Positions 9,601 through 17,582 are shown, numbered from the stretch's first letter. The stretch: DNA of 64,000 bases from Maricaulis sp034670125 (GCF_034670125.1 NZ_JAXMOC010000001.1:124001-188000); one strand, 5' to 3'. Translations and numbers: made by a program. The notes: a model not told the origin generated them from the letters alone.

Positions 9601-10347
9601 CAGGAAGCCAGCATTGTACCAGTCGGCTGACTCCGGGACATCGGTCTGCTCGCCCCAGGTTTGCGGGCTGGCCGGCGGGAGGTCGCAATACCAGTCGTAG
9701 AACGACATGCAGACACCGCCGAGCAGCGACAGGTAACGCGAGCCCGCCGCGTAGGAGACCATCGACATGGCCGGAATGGGCGAAAAGCCAAACACCCGGT
9801 CGGGGCCGTATTCCTTGGCGGTATAGGCGTTGGCGGCAGCAATGATCTCGTTGACCTCATCCCAGTCGCCACGGACCATGCCGCCGGCGCCGCGCTTGGA
9901 CACATAGGACTTGCGAACCGCCTCATCGGCCTGGATCGACCGCCAGGCGGCCATCGGGGTCAGGGTCTCGCGGGCCTTGCGCCACGCCTTCAGCAGGCGA
10001 GCCCGGATCAGCGGGTATTTCAGGCGATTGCCCGAATACATGTACCAGGAATAGCTGGCCCCGCGTGAACAGCCGCGTGGTTCGTGATTGGGCAGATCGG
10101 GACGGGTGCGTGGGTAATCGGTCTGCTGGGTTTCCCAGGTCACCAACCCGCCCTTGACGTAGATCTTCCAGCTGCACGACCCGGTGCAGTTCACACCATG
10201 GGTCGAGCGCACGATCTTGTCGTGCTGCCAGCGCTTGCGATAGGAGTCCTCCCACTTGCGGTCTTCGGTCGTGGTGATGCCATGCCCGTCTGAAAACGCT
10301 TCAGGCTTGCGTGCAAAGAATGTGAGGCGGTCGAGAAGATGGCTCAT
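6610..10347 (-). CDS. narG: Respiratory nitrate reductase alpha subunit (molybdenum catalytic subunit)
   Basis: This cytoplasm-facing subunit reduces nitrate to nitrite at Mo-bisMGD. The N-terminal His/Cys cluster motif of NarG is present (HGVNCTGSCSW near residue 50, with the fourth ligand in EPRGCSRGAS near residue 92). The active-site segment SFYDWYCDLPPASP carries the aspartate that binds molybdenum in membrane-bound Nar. The length of 1,245 residues and the absence of a twin-arginine signal fit NarG and not periplasmic NapA. The ATG at 10347 follows an AAGGAAACAGAG ribosome site, 13 bases after narK2. Long open frames on the opposite strand are composition shadows. Confidence 0.98.
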   Translation of the reverse strand: MSHLLDRLTFFARKPEAFSDGHGITTTEDRKWEDSYRKRWQHDKIVRSTHGVNCTGSCSWKIYVKGGLVTWETQQTDYPRTRPDLPNHEPRGCSRGASYSWYMYSGNRLKYPLIRARLLKAWRKARETLTPMAAWRSIQADEAVRKSYVSKRGAGGMVRGDWDEVNEIIAAANAYTAKEYGPDRVFGFSPIPAMSMVSYAAGSRYLSLLGGVCMSFYDWYCDLPPASPQTWGEQTDVPESADWYNAGFLLIWGSNVPQTRTPDAHFYTEARYRGTKSAVICPDYSEASKFGDIWLNPKQGTDAALALAMGHVILREYHLDRQAEYFESYARENTDMPNLVRLEKKDGRYVPGRLLRASDFADNLGEDNNPDWKTIAYDRKSASYVAPLGSIGFRWGEKGKWNLEQRAGKGDPVELELSFILDDRHDEQVEVGFPYFGNKHHDHFAGTDHPDVLSRKLPARRVTLKDGDALVVTVFDLMCANYGLDRGLGGDDVARDYDDMAPYTPAWAEAITGVDRKKIIATARAFATNAEKTNGKSMVILGAGLNHWYHMDMNYRGIINLLVMCGCIGQSGGGWAHYVGQEKLRPQTGWQPLAFALDWNRPPRHQNSTSAWYAHTGQWRYETLSVDEILSPTAPEGDWSGSMIDWNVRAERMGWLPSAPQLQTNPLDLSRAAAEAGVDAKAYVLDGLKSGDVKLSCGDPDNPANWPRNLFVWRSNLLGSSGKGHEYFLKHLVGASHGVLGDEAGPDMRPDEVEWVENCPEGKLDLLVTIDFRMSTTCVYSDIVLPTATWYEKNDLNTSDMHPFIHPLTAATDPAWEARSDWDIFKGLAKKLSEIAPEELGVETDVVLTPILHDTPGEIAQPFDVKDWTKGEIEAIPGKTMPQITVVERDYANLYKKFTSLGPLLDTLGNGGKGIGWNTEDEVEHLAALNGVVREGGVSKGRPKIETAIDAAEVILMLAPETNGEVAVKAWDALSQNTGRDHTHLAIPKEDEKIRFRDVVAQPRKIISSPTWSGIESEDVCYNAGYTNVHERIPWRTLTGRQQLYQDHKWMLAFGEGLCVYRPPIDTATVAPVINSKPNGNQQIVLNFITPHQKWGIHSTYTDNLLMLTLSRGGPIVWLSEEDAASVGIVDNDWVEAYNTNGALVARAVVSQRIKSGTLFMYHAQEKIVNVPGSELTGQRGGIHNSVTRTTLKPTHMIGGYAQQSYGFNYYGTVGSNRDEFVIVRKMDKVDWLEGPAGDEMEAAE

Positions 10348-10360
10348 ATCTCTGTTTCCT

Positions 10361-11968
10361 TTACGGGTTTTTCACGTCAGCGCCGGGGCGCAGGTAGAAC
10401 CACCAATTGATGGCGATGCAGACGGCATAGAAGATGGCGAAACCGATCAGCGCGTATTCCGGCGTCGTCGCCCGGATCTGCTCGCCGAAGACCTGCGGGA
10501 TGATGAAGGCGCCATAGGCCGCCACCGCCGAGGTCCAGCCGAGGACCGGCCCCGCCTGCTCACGGTCGAACACCACCGCGATGGTGCGGAAGGTCGAGCC
10601 GTTGCCGATACCCGTCGCGGCGAACAACACCAGGAACAGGATCAGGAAGGGCGTGAAGAACACTTCCGGCGTGGCCGAGGCGTAGGCCTCTTTCATGAAC
10701 CAGGCGACGCCGAGCGCGCAGATGACCATGACCACCGAGATGATCTGGGTCACCAGCGCACCGCCGAACTTGTCCGCCAGCTTGCCGCCAATCGGCCGGA
10801 TCAGGGCGCCGATGAAGGGACCTGTCCAGGCAAACATCAGCGCACTTGGACCGTTCGGGTTGACCAGGTCGTGGGTCATTGCACCGTCAACCTCGAGGTG
10901 CTGAAACCCGAAGATGACCTTGATCGCGAGGCCGAAGGCCGCGGCAAAGCCGATGAAGGACCCGAACGTCATCGTATAGATGACGGTCATCGCCCAGGTG
11001 TGTTTGTTGCGGAAGATCTTGTACTGGCGGTCGAGGCTCTTGCGGATCGCTCCTGGGATCGCCTTCAGGGCGTACACTGTTGCTGCGATCACCAGCGGCA
11101 GAACCAGCCACTTGGAAATGCCCCAGCCCGAGCCGCCAGCGGTTTCCGGCAGCATCAGCCACAGGCCCGCCGCCGCGGTCAGCAGCCCGATCAGCAACAT
11201 GCCGAGAATCTTGCCGAATGCCGCGAAGGGGGAACCGATATCGGGCGAGACATGTTCGTCACGGATATTGTTCATGCCGAACCAGGTCGCGATCACGACC
11301 GGGATCAATATGACCACCCAGATGAAGCCGGCATTGTGAAGAAAGGTTTCCGTGCCGGCCGGGATGCGGCCGATCAACGTGCCGGACGTATTCTCCAGGA
11401 TCATGGACGTCCCGCCGAACACCCCGACGGTCATCACCAGCGGGATCAGGATCTGCATGGTGGTGACGCCGAAATTGCCGAGCCCGGCATTCATGCCCAG
11501 GGAATAGCCCTGGACCTTCTTGGGAAAGAAGAAGCTGATATTGGACATGGAGCTGGCGAAGTTGCCGCCCCCGAAACCCGACAGGAGCGCCATCAGCTGG
11601 AACTGCCACAAGGGGGCCTCGGGGTTTTGCAGGATGATCGCTGTTCCGGTCGCCGGGAGCAGCAGCAAGGCGGTGGTCAGGAAGATCGTGTTGCGCCCGC
11701 CCGCCAGCCGGATGAAGAAGGTCGACGGGATCCGCAAGGTCGCGCCGGACAGGCCGGCGATCGCTGTCAGGGTGAACAGTTCAGCCTGGCTGAAACCGTA
11801 GTTCAGATTGATCATCTGAACCGTGATGATGCCCCAGTACAGCCACACCGCGAAGCCGCACAGCAGGGCCGGGATGGAAATCCACAGATTGCGGTTGGCG
11901 ATAGCCTTGCCACCGCCCTCCCATTGGCCGGCGTCTTCCGGGTTCCAGTCTTTGAGATCCTTGGCCAT
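10361..11968 (-). CDS. narK2: Nitrate/nitrite antiporter of the NarK2 type (MFS)
   Basis: This major facilitator protein has about 12-14 membrane spans. The nitrate signature GFGGGNFASSMSNISFFFPKK and its second-half counterpart (ATGIGNGSTFRTIAVVF) mark it as a nitrate/nitrite porter. The N-terminal segment WNPEDAGQWEGGGKAIANRN is characteristic of the NarK2 half of fused NarK proteins, generally assigned to nitrate-nitrite exchange. An ATG at 11968 sits about ten bases after AAGGA; an ATG at 11977 (nine bases earlier) is too close to it. It lies between narK1 and narG on the same strand. Confidence 0.93.
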   Translation of the reverse strand: MAKDLKDWNPEDAGQWEGGGKAIANRNLWISIPALLCGFAVWLYWGIITVQMINLNYGFSQAELFTLTAIAGLSGATLRIPSTFFIRLAGGRNTIFLTTALLLLPATGTAIILQNPEAPLWQFQLMALLSGFGGGNFASSMSNISFFFPKKVQGYSLGMNAGLGNFGVTTMQILIPLVMTVGVFGGTSMILENTSGTLIGRIPAGTETFLHNAGFIWVVILIPVVIATWFGMNNIRDEHVSPDIGSPFAAFGKILGMLLIGLLTAAAGLWLMLPETAGGSGWGISKWLVLPLVIAATVYALKAIPGAIRKSLDRQYKIFRNKHTWAMTVIYTMTFGSFIGFAAAFGLAIKVIFGFQHLEVDGAMTHDLVNPNGPSALMFAWTGPFIGALIRPIGGKLADKFGGALVTQIISVVMVICALGVAWFMKEAYASATPEVFFTPFLILFLVLFAATGIGNGSTFRTIAVVFDREQAGPVLGWTSAVAAYGAFIIPQVFGEQIRATTPEYALIGFAIFYAVCIAINWWFYLRPGADVKNP

Positions 11969-11998
11969 TGTCGGCATTTCCTTTTATTGGGTCGACTG

Positions 11999-12040
11999 CG
12001 GCGACGAAGGTCGGGACCGGAGGGGATCCGACCGTCGCCG
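11999..12040 (-). promoter_or_regulatory. GC-rich hairpin between narK1 and narK2
   Basis: The arms CGGCGAC...GGTCGG (11999-12014) and CCGACC-GTCGCCG (12028-12040) pair with a three-base bulge and a loop of about 13 bases. It lies in the 83-base gap between the narK1 stop and the narK2 start. No T run follows it on the coding strand, so it is more likely an mRNA processing or stabilising stem than a full terminator. This is inference from base pairing only. Confidence 0.5.
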
Positions 12041-12051
12041 CCGCGGCGATA

Positions 12052-13377
12052 TCAGCGCGCCGCCGGCGCCGGGTGGGGGAGGTCCGGGACGTCACTGAGA
12101 TGCGTATCGGCTTTGAGATCCGGGAATTTGCGTCGTTCCATCCGGCGGATGGCCACGTGCATCCAGATCGTCGAGACGAGCACGATGATGAACATCAGCA
12201 TGAAGCAGCTGGTCCAGACGCCGGTCAGGTCATTCATGACGCCGAAGCTGATCGGCAGGATGAAACCACCGAGGCCACCGATCATGCCGACCAGGCCACC
12301 GACTGCGCCGACATGGTGCGGGTAGTAGACCGGAATGTGTTTGTAGACGGCGGCCTTGCCGAGCGACATCACGAAGCCGAGGCCACAGGCCAGCGTCGCG
12401 AACAGCGGCACGCCGATCCCGAAGCTGAATTCAATCGGGCCATTGATACCGCTGACGATGTAACGGGTGTCCGGATAGCTCAGGATGAACAGGCAGATCA
12501 GCGAGACGATGAAGGTGAGGTACATGACGAAGCGGGCGCCCCACTTGTCCGACATCCAGCCGCCCAGCGCCCGGAAGATCGAAGCGGGAAGGGAGTAGGC
12601 GGCCGCCAGCATGCCCGCGGTCTGCAGGTCGAGCCCGTAGGCGCCGACATAGTAGCGCGGCAGCCAGGAGGCGAGCGCCACAAAGGCGCCGAAGACAAAG
12701 AAGTAGTAGGTCGCGAAGCGCCAGACCTGGGGATCCTTGAGTGGCTCGAGCTGCATCAGGGCCGATGGTGGACGCGTACCGGATTCGCGTTGAGCCACCA
12801 GCACCGGGTCGTCCTTGGTAAAGACCCAGAAGATCAGCGCCATGACCAGAAGGACACCGGCATAAATCTGTGCAGTCTGCTGCCAGCCAAAGGCCACGAC
12901 AAGGAAGGGCGCGCCAAAATTGGTCACCGCTGCGCCCATGTTGCCGACACCGAAAATGCCCAAAGCCGTGCCCTGGGATTTCGCGTCATACCAGCGCGAC
13001 ACATAGGCAATGCCGATGATGAAGGAGCCACCGGCCAGGCCAACGCCCAGCGCGGCCAGCAGAAAGAGCGGATAGCTGTCCGCCATTGAAAGCAGGAAGG
13101 CGGCGATCGCGGTTGTCACCATCTGGATCGGAAACATGATTCGGCCGCCGACCTTTTCGGTCAGGATGCCGAGAAAGATGCGACTGATGGACCCCGTCAG
13201 GACAGGCGTTGCAACCAGCAGACCGAACTGCGTCTCGGACAGGCCGAGTTCCTGTTTGATCCGGATCCCGATGATCGAGAATATGGTCCAGACCGCAAAG
13301 CAGGTCGTGAAGGCCAGGGTACTCATCCCCAGCGCCTGCGTCTGTTGGCCCTTTGTCACCCCGTCAAGCACATGCAT
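12052..13377 (-). CDS. narK1: Nitrate transporter of the NarK1 type (MFS)
   Basis: The 441-residue major facilitator protein has 12 predicted spans. The segment GVGLAGGSFIIGIAYVSRWYDAKSQGTALGIFGVGNMGAAV is the nitrate-porter signature region, and a second-half counterpart is GLGFVMSLGKAAVYKHIPVYYPHHVGAVGGLVGMIGGLGGF. NarK1-type carriers are usually assigned to proton-linked nitrate uptake that starts respiration. The ATG at 13377 follows an AGGAGG ribosome site. It is the first gene of the nar operon and is divergent from the Crp/Fnr-like regulator, with which it shares a 252-base control region. Confidence 0.94.
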   Translation of the reverse strand: MHVLDGVTKGQQTQALGMSTLAFTTCFAVWTIFSIIGIRIKQELGLSETQFGLLVATPVLTGSISRIFLGILTEKVGGRIMFPIQMVTTAIAAFLLSMADSYPLFLLAALGVGLAGGSFIIGIAYVSRWYDAKSQGTALGIFGVGNMGAAVTNFGAPFLVVAFGWQQTAQIYAGVLLVMALIFWVFTKDDPVLVAQRESGTRPPSALMQLEPLKDPQVWRFATYYFFVFGAFVALASWLPRYYVGAYGLDLQTAGMLAAAYSLPASIFRALGGWMSDKWGARFVMYLTFIVSLICLFILSYPDTRYIVSGINGPIEFSFGIGVPLFATLACGLGFVMSLGKAAVYKHIPVYYPHHVGAVGGLVGMIGGLGGFILPISFGVMNDLTGVWTSCFMLMFIIVLVSTIWMHVAIRRMERRKFPDLKADTHLSDVPDLPHPAPAAR

Positions 13378-13629
13378 GCCGCCCTCCTGTGTCTACTTCC
13401 GATCCGGAAGCGATGCAGATTGATAGCAAACTGTACTATCAGGAAGAACCGGAACACTTGTCGCGCGTCAATCGACCGCACGCGCAAGCAAGAAAAAGCC
13501 AGAGGTCAACTTTGGTCTTGATTGAGCTAAAGGGGGTTATTACTTGAAGTCAATTCAAACCTTGATGCAGATCAAGGATGCGTGTAGGTCGGGGCCAACC
13601 TGCCCGTTGGTGCATCGATCGGAGACCCC
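13378..13629. promoter_or_regulatory. Divergent control region between narK1 and the Crp/Fnr-type regulator
   Basis: This 252-base region is AT-richer than its surroundings and holds an FNR-type palindrome at 13562-13575, a weaker copy TTGATTGAGCTAAA at 13518-13531 and a perfect 15-base palindrome TTGAAGTCAATTCAA at 13544-13558. Read leftwards, TAATAA at 13537-13542 makes a good minus-10 box for narK1. The ribosome site for the regulator (GGAGACCCC) lies at its right edge. Confidence 0.7.
13562..13575. promoter_or_regulatory. FNR/NNR-type binding site TTGAT-GCAG-ATCAA
   Basis: This is an exact match to the FNR consensus TTGAT-N4-ATCAA, extended to a 16-base palindrome by flanking C and G. 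Its centre lies about 39-40 bases upstream of the start expected from the leftward minus-10 TAATAA at 13537-13542, close to the -41.5 position used by class II FNR-family activators. The adjacent regulator carries the ExxSR recognition-helix pattern that reads TTGAT. It therefore probably activates narK1K2GHJI and may also affect the regulator gene. Confidence 0.8.
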
Positions 13630-14328
13630 ATGCGCGATGAGGACCGCGAAACCATTCGCAAACTGCCGCTGTTCTCAAAAATGGAAGAGCATCAATTCGA
13701 CAAGCTGATGCGCGCCGCCTATGCGCAACGAATCCCGCCACATGTTGACCTGATCCGAGAAGGCGATCCGGCAGACTTTCTCTATCTGGTGATGGAGGGC
13801 AGCGTTGAGCTGTTTTCCTCCAGCCATGGTCGCGAAACATCTATGGCCATCGTGTCACCGGTCTCGACCTTCATCCTCGCGGCGACCATCAAGGACCTGC
13901 CTTTCCTGATGTCGGCCCGAACCGCCACAGCGTGCGCCCTGCTCTTGATCCCGTCGCAGAATGTGCGGGCCGTGTTCGAGGATGATCCGGAGTTCGCCCG
14001 GGCCATCGTGACCGAATTGGCCACTTGCTATCGCTCGGTGGTGAAGTCGATGAAGAACCTCAAATTGCGGACCGCGGTCGAGCGCGTTGGCAATTATCTG
14101 CTCCGGCTCCATGACAAAACCGGCCGGGAGCGGGTGGTGACCCTGCCCTACGGCAAGAAGAACCTCGCCTCCATCCTCGGGATGACGCCGGAGAACCTGT
14201 CCCGCGCCTTCGGTGCGCTGCAGGCACACGGCATCATCATGGATGGTGCACGCGTCGAGATTGACGACCGCGACGCCCTGGCCCGCTTCTGCAAACCCAA
14301 TCCGCTGATCGATGACCCGCGCAGCTGA
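13630..14328 (+). CDS. Crp/Fnr-family regulator of nitrate respiration (NarR/Dnr-like)
   Basis: A cyclic-nucleotide-type beta roll spans about residues 10-125 (LIREGDPADFLYLVMEGSVELF), followed by a dimer helix and a C-terminal helix-turn-helix (KKNLASILGMTPENLSRAFGALQAHGI, residues 178-204). The E-N-L-S-R of the recognition helix fits TTGAT half-sites. It lacks the N-terminal cysteines of oxygen-sensing FNR, so it more likely belongs to the NarR, Dnr or NnrR groups that respond to nitrite or nitric oxide. Its place beside narK1 and ahead of molybdenum cofactor genes supports control of nitrate respiration. The effector is inferred, not seen. Confidence 0.88.
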   Translation: MRDEDRETIRKLPLFSKMEEHQFDKLMRAAYAQRIPPHVDLIREGDPADFLYLVMEGSVELFSSSHGRETSMAIVSPVSTFILAATIKDLPFLMSARTATACALLLIPSQNVRAVFEDDPEFARAIVTELATCYRSVVKSMKNLKLRTAVERVGNYLLRLHDKTGRERVVTLPYGKKNLASILGMTPENLSRAFGALQAHGIIMDGARVEIDDRDALARFCKPNPLIDDPRS

Positions 14329-14866
14329 CGCGTCGGGCATAACAGGCATTGTCCTGGCCGGCGGACAGTCCCGTCGCATGGGACGTGACAAGGCCATGCT
14401 CGAGATCGATGGTGAGACCCTGCTGGACCGGGCCTGTACCCTGCTCGCGTCGGCTGGCTGCGGGTCAATCCGCATCAGCGGGCGCCCCGGCCACCCGGCC
14501 GGCCTGCCCGACAGCCGGCCCGGTGAAGGCCCCGGCCAGGCCATTTATGACGCTTTGGAACTGGCGCGCTCGACCGACCAGCTCGGCATTCTCGTGATCC
14601 CTGTCGACATGCCCGGACTGGATGTCGGAACGCTGACCCCCTTGCTGCTCCCAAGCACGGCCCGCTGCCTCGCCTGGACGGGATATCCACTACCCGCCTT
14701 CATCACGTCCGAAGGTGCCATGCCGGCACGCAGCAATGCGGCCTCGGTGCGCAGCCTGCTTGCGGCTCTCGGGACCGAATGGCTGGCGGTGGATTCGGGT
14801 CGGTGTGGTGACTTTATCAATCTGAATGCGCCGTCGGACCTTGCGTCTTTGGGCAAGCGGGTCTGA
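14312..14866 (+). CDS. mobA: Molybdenum cofactor guanylyltransferase
   Basis: MobA transfers GMP to molybdopterin, giving the MGD form that NarG needs. The nucleotidyltransferase signature LAGGQSRRMGRDKA is at residues 15-28, and the metal-binding segment IPVDMPGLD is near residue 95. The length of 184 residues is normal. Its start overlaps the regulator's 3' end by 17 bases, so the two are probably co-transcribed. Confidence 0.93.
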   Translation: MTRAADASGITGIVLAGGQSRRMGRDKAMLEIDGETLLDRACTLLASAGCGSIRISGRPGHPAGLPDSRPGEGPGQAIYDALELARSTDQLGILVIPVDMPGLDVGTLTPLLLPSTARCLAWTGYPLPAFITSEGAMPARSNAASVRSLLAALGTEWLAVDSGRCGDFINLNAPSDLASLGKRV

Positions 14867-14939
14867 CATGCGACGAGACGTCACTTGCGGCGGCGTCACG
14901 GCATGATAATTGTCAAGCCAGAGTGACCAGGAGGCCCGG

Positions 14940-15959
14940 ATGGACCGGCCCGACATGACCTTCCAGCGCGCGCCGCTCGTCGATACGTTCGGCCGGCAGA
15001 TCACCTATCTGCGCCTGTCGGTCACCGATCGCTGCGACCTGCGGTGTGTCTACTGCATGAAGGCCAAGCCGACCTTCCTGCCCAAGGCGGACCTGTTGTC
15101 GCTCGAGGAGCTGACGTCGGTGTGCGACAGCTTCATCGCCCGCGGTGTGACCAAGATCCGCCTGACCGGCGGGGAACCCCTGGTCCGCAAGGACATCTTG
15201 AGCCTGATCGACACGCTTGGCGCCCGCATCGGCAGGTCCGGGCTGGAAGAGCTCTGCCTGACCACCAATGCGACCCAGTTGCCACGCTATGCCCCGGCCC
15301 TGGCCGATGCCGGCATCCGGCGGGTCAACATCTCCCTGGACACGCTTGATCCGCAGACCTTCTCCACCCTCACCCGCGGCGGCCGGCTGGAACAGACACT
15401 GGCCGGCATCCGGGCCGCCAAGGACGCCGGCCTCAAGGTCAAGCTCAACGCGGTCGCCATGCAGGGCGTCAATGACCGGCAACTCCCCGCGCTGATCGAA
15501 TGGGCACATGGTGAAGGTCATGACGTCACCCTGATCGAGGTGATGCCGATCGGCGAGGTCGGGGTCGACCGGGCCGACCAGTTCCTGTCCCTGGCCCGGC
15601 TTCGCGAGACCTTCGAGACGCGGTGGACGCTCACCGACCTGCCCGACAATACCGGCGGCCCGGCCCGCTATGTCCGGGTCGGGCAGACCGGCGGACGGCT
15701 CGGCTTCATCTCACCCCTGACCGGAAACTTCTGTGACACCTGCAACCGCGTCCGGCTGACCTGCACCGGCAAGCTCTACATGTGTCTGGGTCGCAACGGC
15801 GCCGTCGACCTGCGCGAGGCCCTGCGCAGCGGCGGACCGGATGCGCTCGACGCCATGCTCGACACGGCCATGCGGCAAAAGGCCCACGGTCATGACTTCG
15901 ACGTGTCCCGCGGCGCACAGGCCGCCGTGCCGCGCGACATGGCAACAACCGGAGGCTGA
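14940..15959 (+). CDS. moaA: GTP 3',8-cyclase (molybdopterin synthesis, radical SAM)
   Basis: MoaA starts molybdopterin synthesis by rearranging GTP in a radical SAM reaction. The SAM cluster CDLRCVYC is near residue 27, the glycine motif LTGGEPLVRKD near residue 70, and the second C-terminal cluster CDTCNRVRLTC with a further Cys in YMCLG near residue 265. The protein ends in the conserved Gly-Gly needed for activity. The ATG at 14940 follows AGGAGG; a TTG ten codons upstream has no such site. It is followed after five bases by moaD. Confidence 0.96.
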   Translation: MDRPDMTFQRAPLVDTFGRQITYLRLSVTDRCDLRCVYCMKAKPTFLPKADLLSLEELTSVCDSFIARGVTKIRLTGGEPLVRKDILSLIDTLGARIGRSGLEELCLTTNATQLPRYAPALADAGIRRVNISLDTLDPQTFSTLTRGGRLEQTLAGIRAAKDAGLKVKLNAVAMQGVNDRQLPALIEWAHGEGHDVTLIEVMPIGEVGVDRADQFLSLARLRETFETRWTLTDLPDNTGGPARYVRVGQTGGRLGFISPLTGNFCDTCNRVRLTCTGKLYMCLGRNGAVDLREALRSGGPDALDAMLDTAMRQKAHGHDFDVSRGAQAAVPRDMATTGG

Positions 15960-15964
15960 CCGCG

Positions 15965-16222
15965 ATGCAGCTCGAACTCGAATTCTTCGGTCCGCTGCAG
16001 GACCAGATGGGCAGCCGGGCCGTCCGCATCCAGGCCGAGCACGCGCCCCACACCGTCGACCAGCTGATCGACCTCATCGCCGCAACACATCAGGGCAGCG
16101 ACGCCCTGCGCGCCTGCCATGTCCGCCTCGCACTCAACGACCGGATGATAAAGCCCAACGCCCCGCTCAAACTCAACAATGGCGACCGAATCGCCTTCAT
16201 GTCTCCCTTCTCCGGAGGTTGA
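15965..16222 (+). CDS. moaD: Molybdopterin synthase sulfur-carrier subunit
   Basis: This 85-residue ubiquitin-fold protein ends in the FSGG tail. The terminal Gly-Gly is the site of adenylation and thiocarboxylate formation. The pattern LALNDRMIKPNAPLKLNNGDRIAFMSPFSGG is typical of MoaD. The catalytic partner moaE is not found downstream. Confidence 0.93.
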   Translation: MQLELEFFGPLQDQMGSRAVRIQAEHAPHTVDQLIDLIAATHQGSDALRACHVRLALNDRMIKPNAPLKLNNGDRIAFMSPFSGG

Positions 16223-16364
16223 TCGTGAAACGCGTCACGCGGGATGGCGCACCCCGGGTCAGGCACTTCAATCAGCATCACTGTCGCCCGAGCCGGCGCC
16301 GCCTGCCAGGGTGCGGGGCATCATCCTCGTATTGGGAACAGGGCCAGCAATTGCCGGAAGGCCG
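16223..16364. other. Gap between moaD and nnrS with a possible lost reading frame
   Basis: The end of moaD (TCCGGAGGTTGATC) doubles as a good ribosome site for a GTG at 16225. The frame from there runs 63 codons to 16416, into the convergent nnrS gene, and resembles no protein I recognise. moaE often follows moaD, so this may be the eroded start of such a gene or chance. No terminator hairpin was seen. Confidence 0.3.
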
Positions 16365-17552
16365 TCAAGCCGCCACGACTTTCGCCGGTCGGGCGCCGAA
16401 CATCATCGGCGCATAGGCGACGGCAAAGACCATGAAGGCGGCACTCCAGAGGATGGCACCGGCCGCGAGCAGGATCGGGTCATTCGCCAGCAGGGCAGCA
16501 ATGACGCGCAGGGCGGCGCCCAGATGCACGAGGCCGTATATCCAGAATGTCGCGACATTGGCGCGCCTTTCCCGCCCGGTATGCCCCAGGCTGGCCCGCG
16601 TCATCACCGCCAGAGTCATCGAGCCGATGAGACCCGCGGCGATTGCATGAAGCCCGGCACCGGGCGCGATGTAGCCCGGCACGACCAGGCCCGCCCCCAG
16701 CAAGACCAGGCCGAGCGGCAGCCACGCATAACCCAGATGGAGGGACCACATGAGGGGTTCGCTGAGCGTGGCAGCGCCTTGCCAACGCAACAGCCGGCAA
16801 GCATGAGCCAAGCCGGCCAGGACCAGGAGCCCTCCGGTCAGCATGTGAGCGGGCCACAAGACCCATCCCGAGAGAGCGACGATCAGAACGCCAATTGCCG
16901 CCTTGTCGAACACCCCCATCGGCGGGGCCACTTTTGTCGCCGCCACATCGCCCCGTCCCGCCAGCCAGTTTCGCGTGAAACTCGGAACAATGCGGCCACC
17001 GATCAAGGCAATGAGCGTACAGGCGATGGCGAGGCTGCTGCGGATCGCCAGAGGGTCGGCCGAAAACGCGTGAAAGGCCAGATGGGCAAGGGCGTAGCCG
17101 GCTATCAGGCCGGCAACCGGCAGGTTGCGCCAATTGCGGCCGGCGCCGATTTCGCGCAACACCACCGCCGTCAACACGAGCAGGAACGCCACGTCAAGCA
17201 AAGTGGCAACCGGGCCTGCCAAGACCAGGCTGGCCACCCGGCCGAGCGCCCACAAGCCGAACAGCAAGCCGAGCCGCCAACCGGCGACCGGCGACCGCCC
17301 GGTCCAGTTCGGGATCGCGGTCAGCGCAAAGCCGCAAATTATGGCAGACAGGAACCCGAAAATCATTTCATGGGCATGGCCCGACATTCCGAATCTGGCC
17401 AAGGGCAGTGGAAATCCCAGAAACTCTGCCAGCCACACAGGCACCAGGAGCGCAGCCCACACAGCGCCGCCCAGAAAGAACGGGCGGAAAGCATTTTGCA
17501 GAATGGGAGCGGCCCGCCGTCGTTGCGCGCCACGATCAATATCACCCGACAT
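16365..17552 (-). CDS. nnrS: NnrS family haem-copper membrane protein
   Basis: The protein of about 395 residues has around 12 membrane spans. NnrS hallmarks are FRPFFLGGAVWA near residue 25, FGMSGHAHEMIFGFLSAIICGFALTAIPNWTGRSP near residue 55, and GGRIVPSFTRNWL near residue 195. The conserved histidines in GHAHEM are thought to bind haem and copper. NnrS relieves nitric oxide stress and is normally controlled by FNR-family NO sensors. I chose the ATG at 17552, which follows GAGG; an upstream in-frame ATG at 17582 lies inside a regulatory-looking palindrome. Confidence 0.93.
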   Translation of the reverse strand: MSGDIDRGAQRRRAAPILQNAFRPFFLGGAVWAALLVPVWLAEFLGFPLPLARFGMSGHAHEMIFGFLSAIICGFALTAIPNWTGRSPVAGWRLGLLFGLWALGRVASLVLAGPVATLLDVAFLLVLTAVVLREIGAGRNWRNLPVAGLIAGYALAHLAFHAFSADPLAIRSSLAIACTLIALIGGRIVPSFTRNWLAGRGDVAATKVAPPMGVFDKAAIGVLIVALSGWVLWPAHMLTGGLLVLAGLAHACRLLRWQGAATLSEPLMWSLHLGYAWLPLGLVLLGAGLVVPGYIAPGAGLHAIAAGLIGSMTLAVMTRASLGHTGRERRANVATFWIYGLVHLGAALRVIAALLANDPILLAAGAILWSAAFMVFAVAYAPMMFGARPAKVVAA

Positions 17553-17568
17553 TGGCGACCTCATTGAC

Positions 17569-17582
17569 TTGATATTTTTCAA
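17569..17582. promoter_or_regulatory. FNR/NNR-like palindrome at the nnrS start
   Basis: TTGAT-ATTT-TTCAA matches nine of ten fixed FNR positions, and flanking bases extend it to ACTTGATATTTTTCAAGT. Its centre is only about 23 bases before the chosen nnrS ATG, too close for class II activation in the usual geometry. It may repress, act with a short leader, or indicate that the nnrS start is misplaced. Confidence 0.5.

Noticed and set aside
6736..12325. Very long open frames on the plus strand opposite narG and narK (964 and 689 codons)
   Set aside because: They mirror strongly coding minus-strand genes, have Arg/Asp/Gln/Gly-rich composition without domains, and are typical shadows in high-GC DNA.
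13544..13558. TTGAAGTCAATTCAA as a second FNR site
   Set aside because: The half-site spacing is five and not four; kept only as part of the control region.
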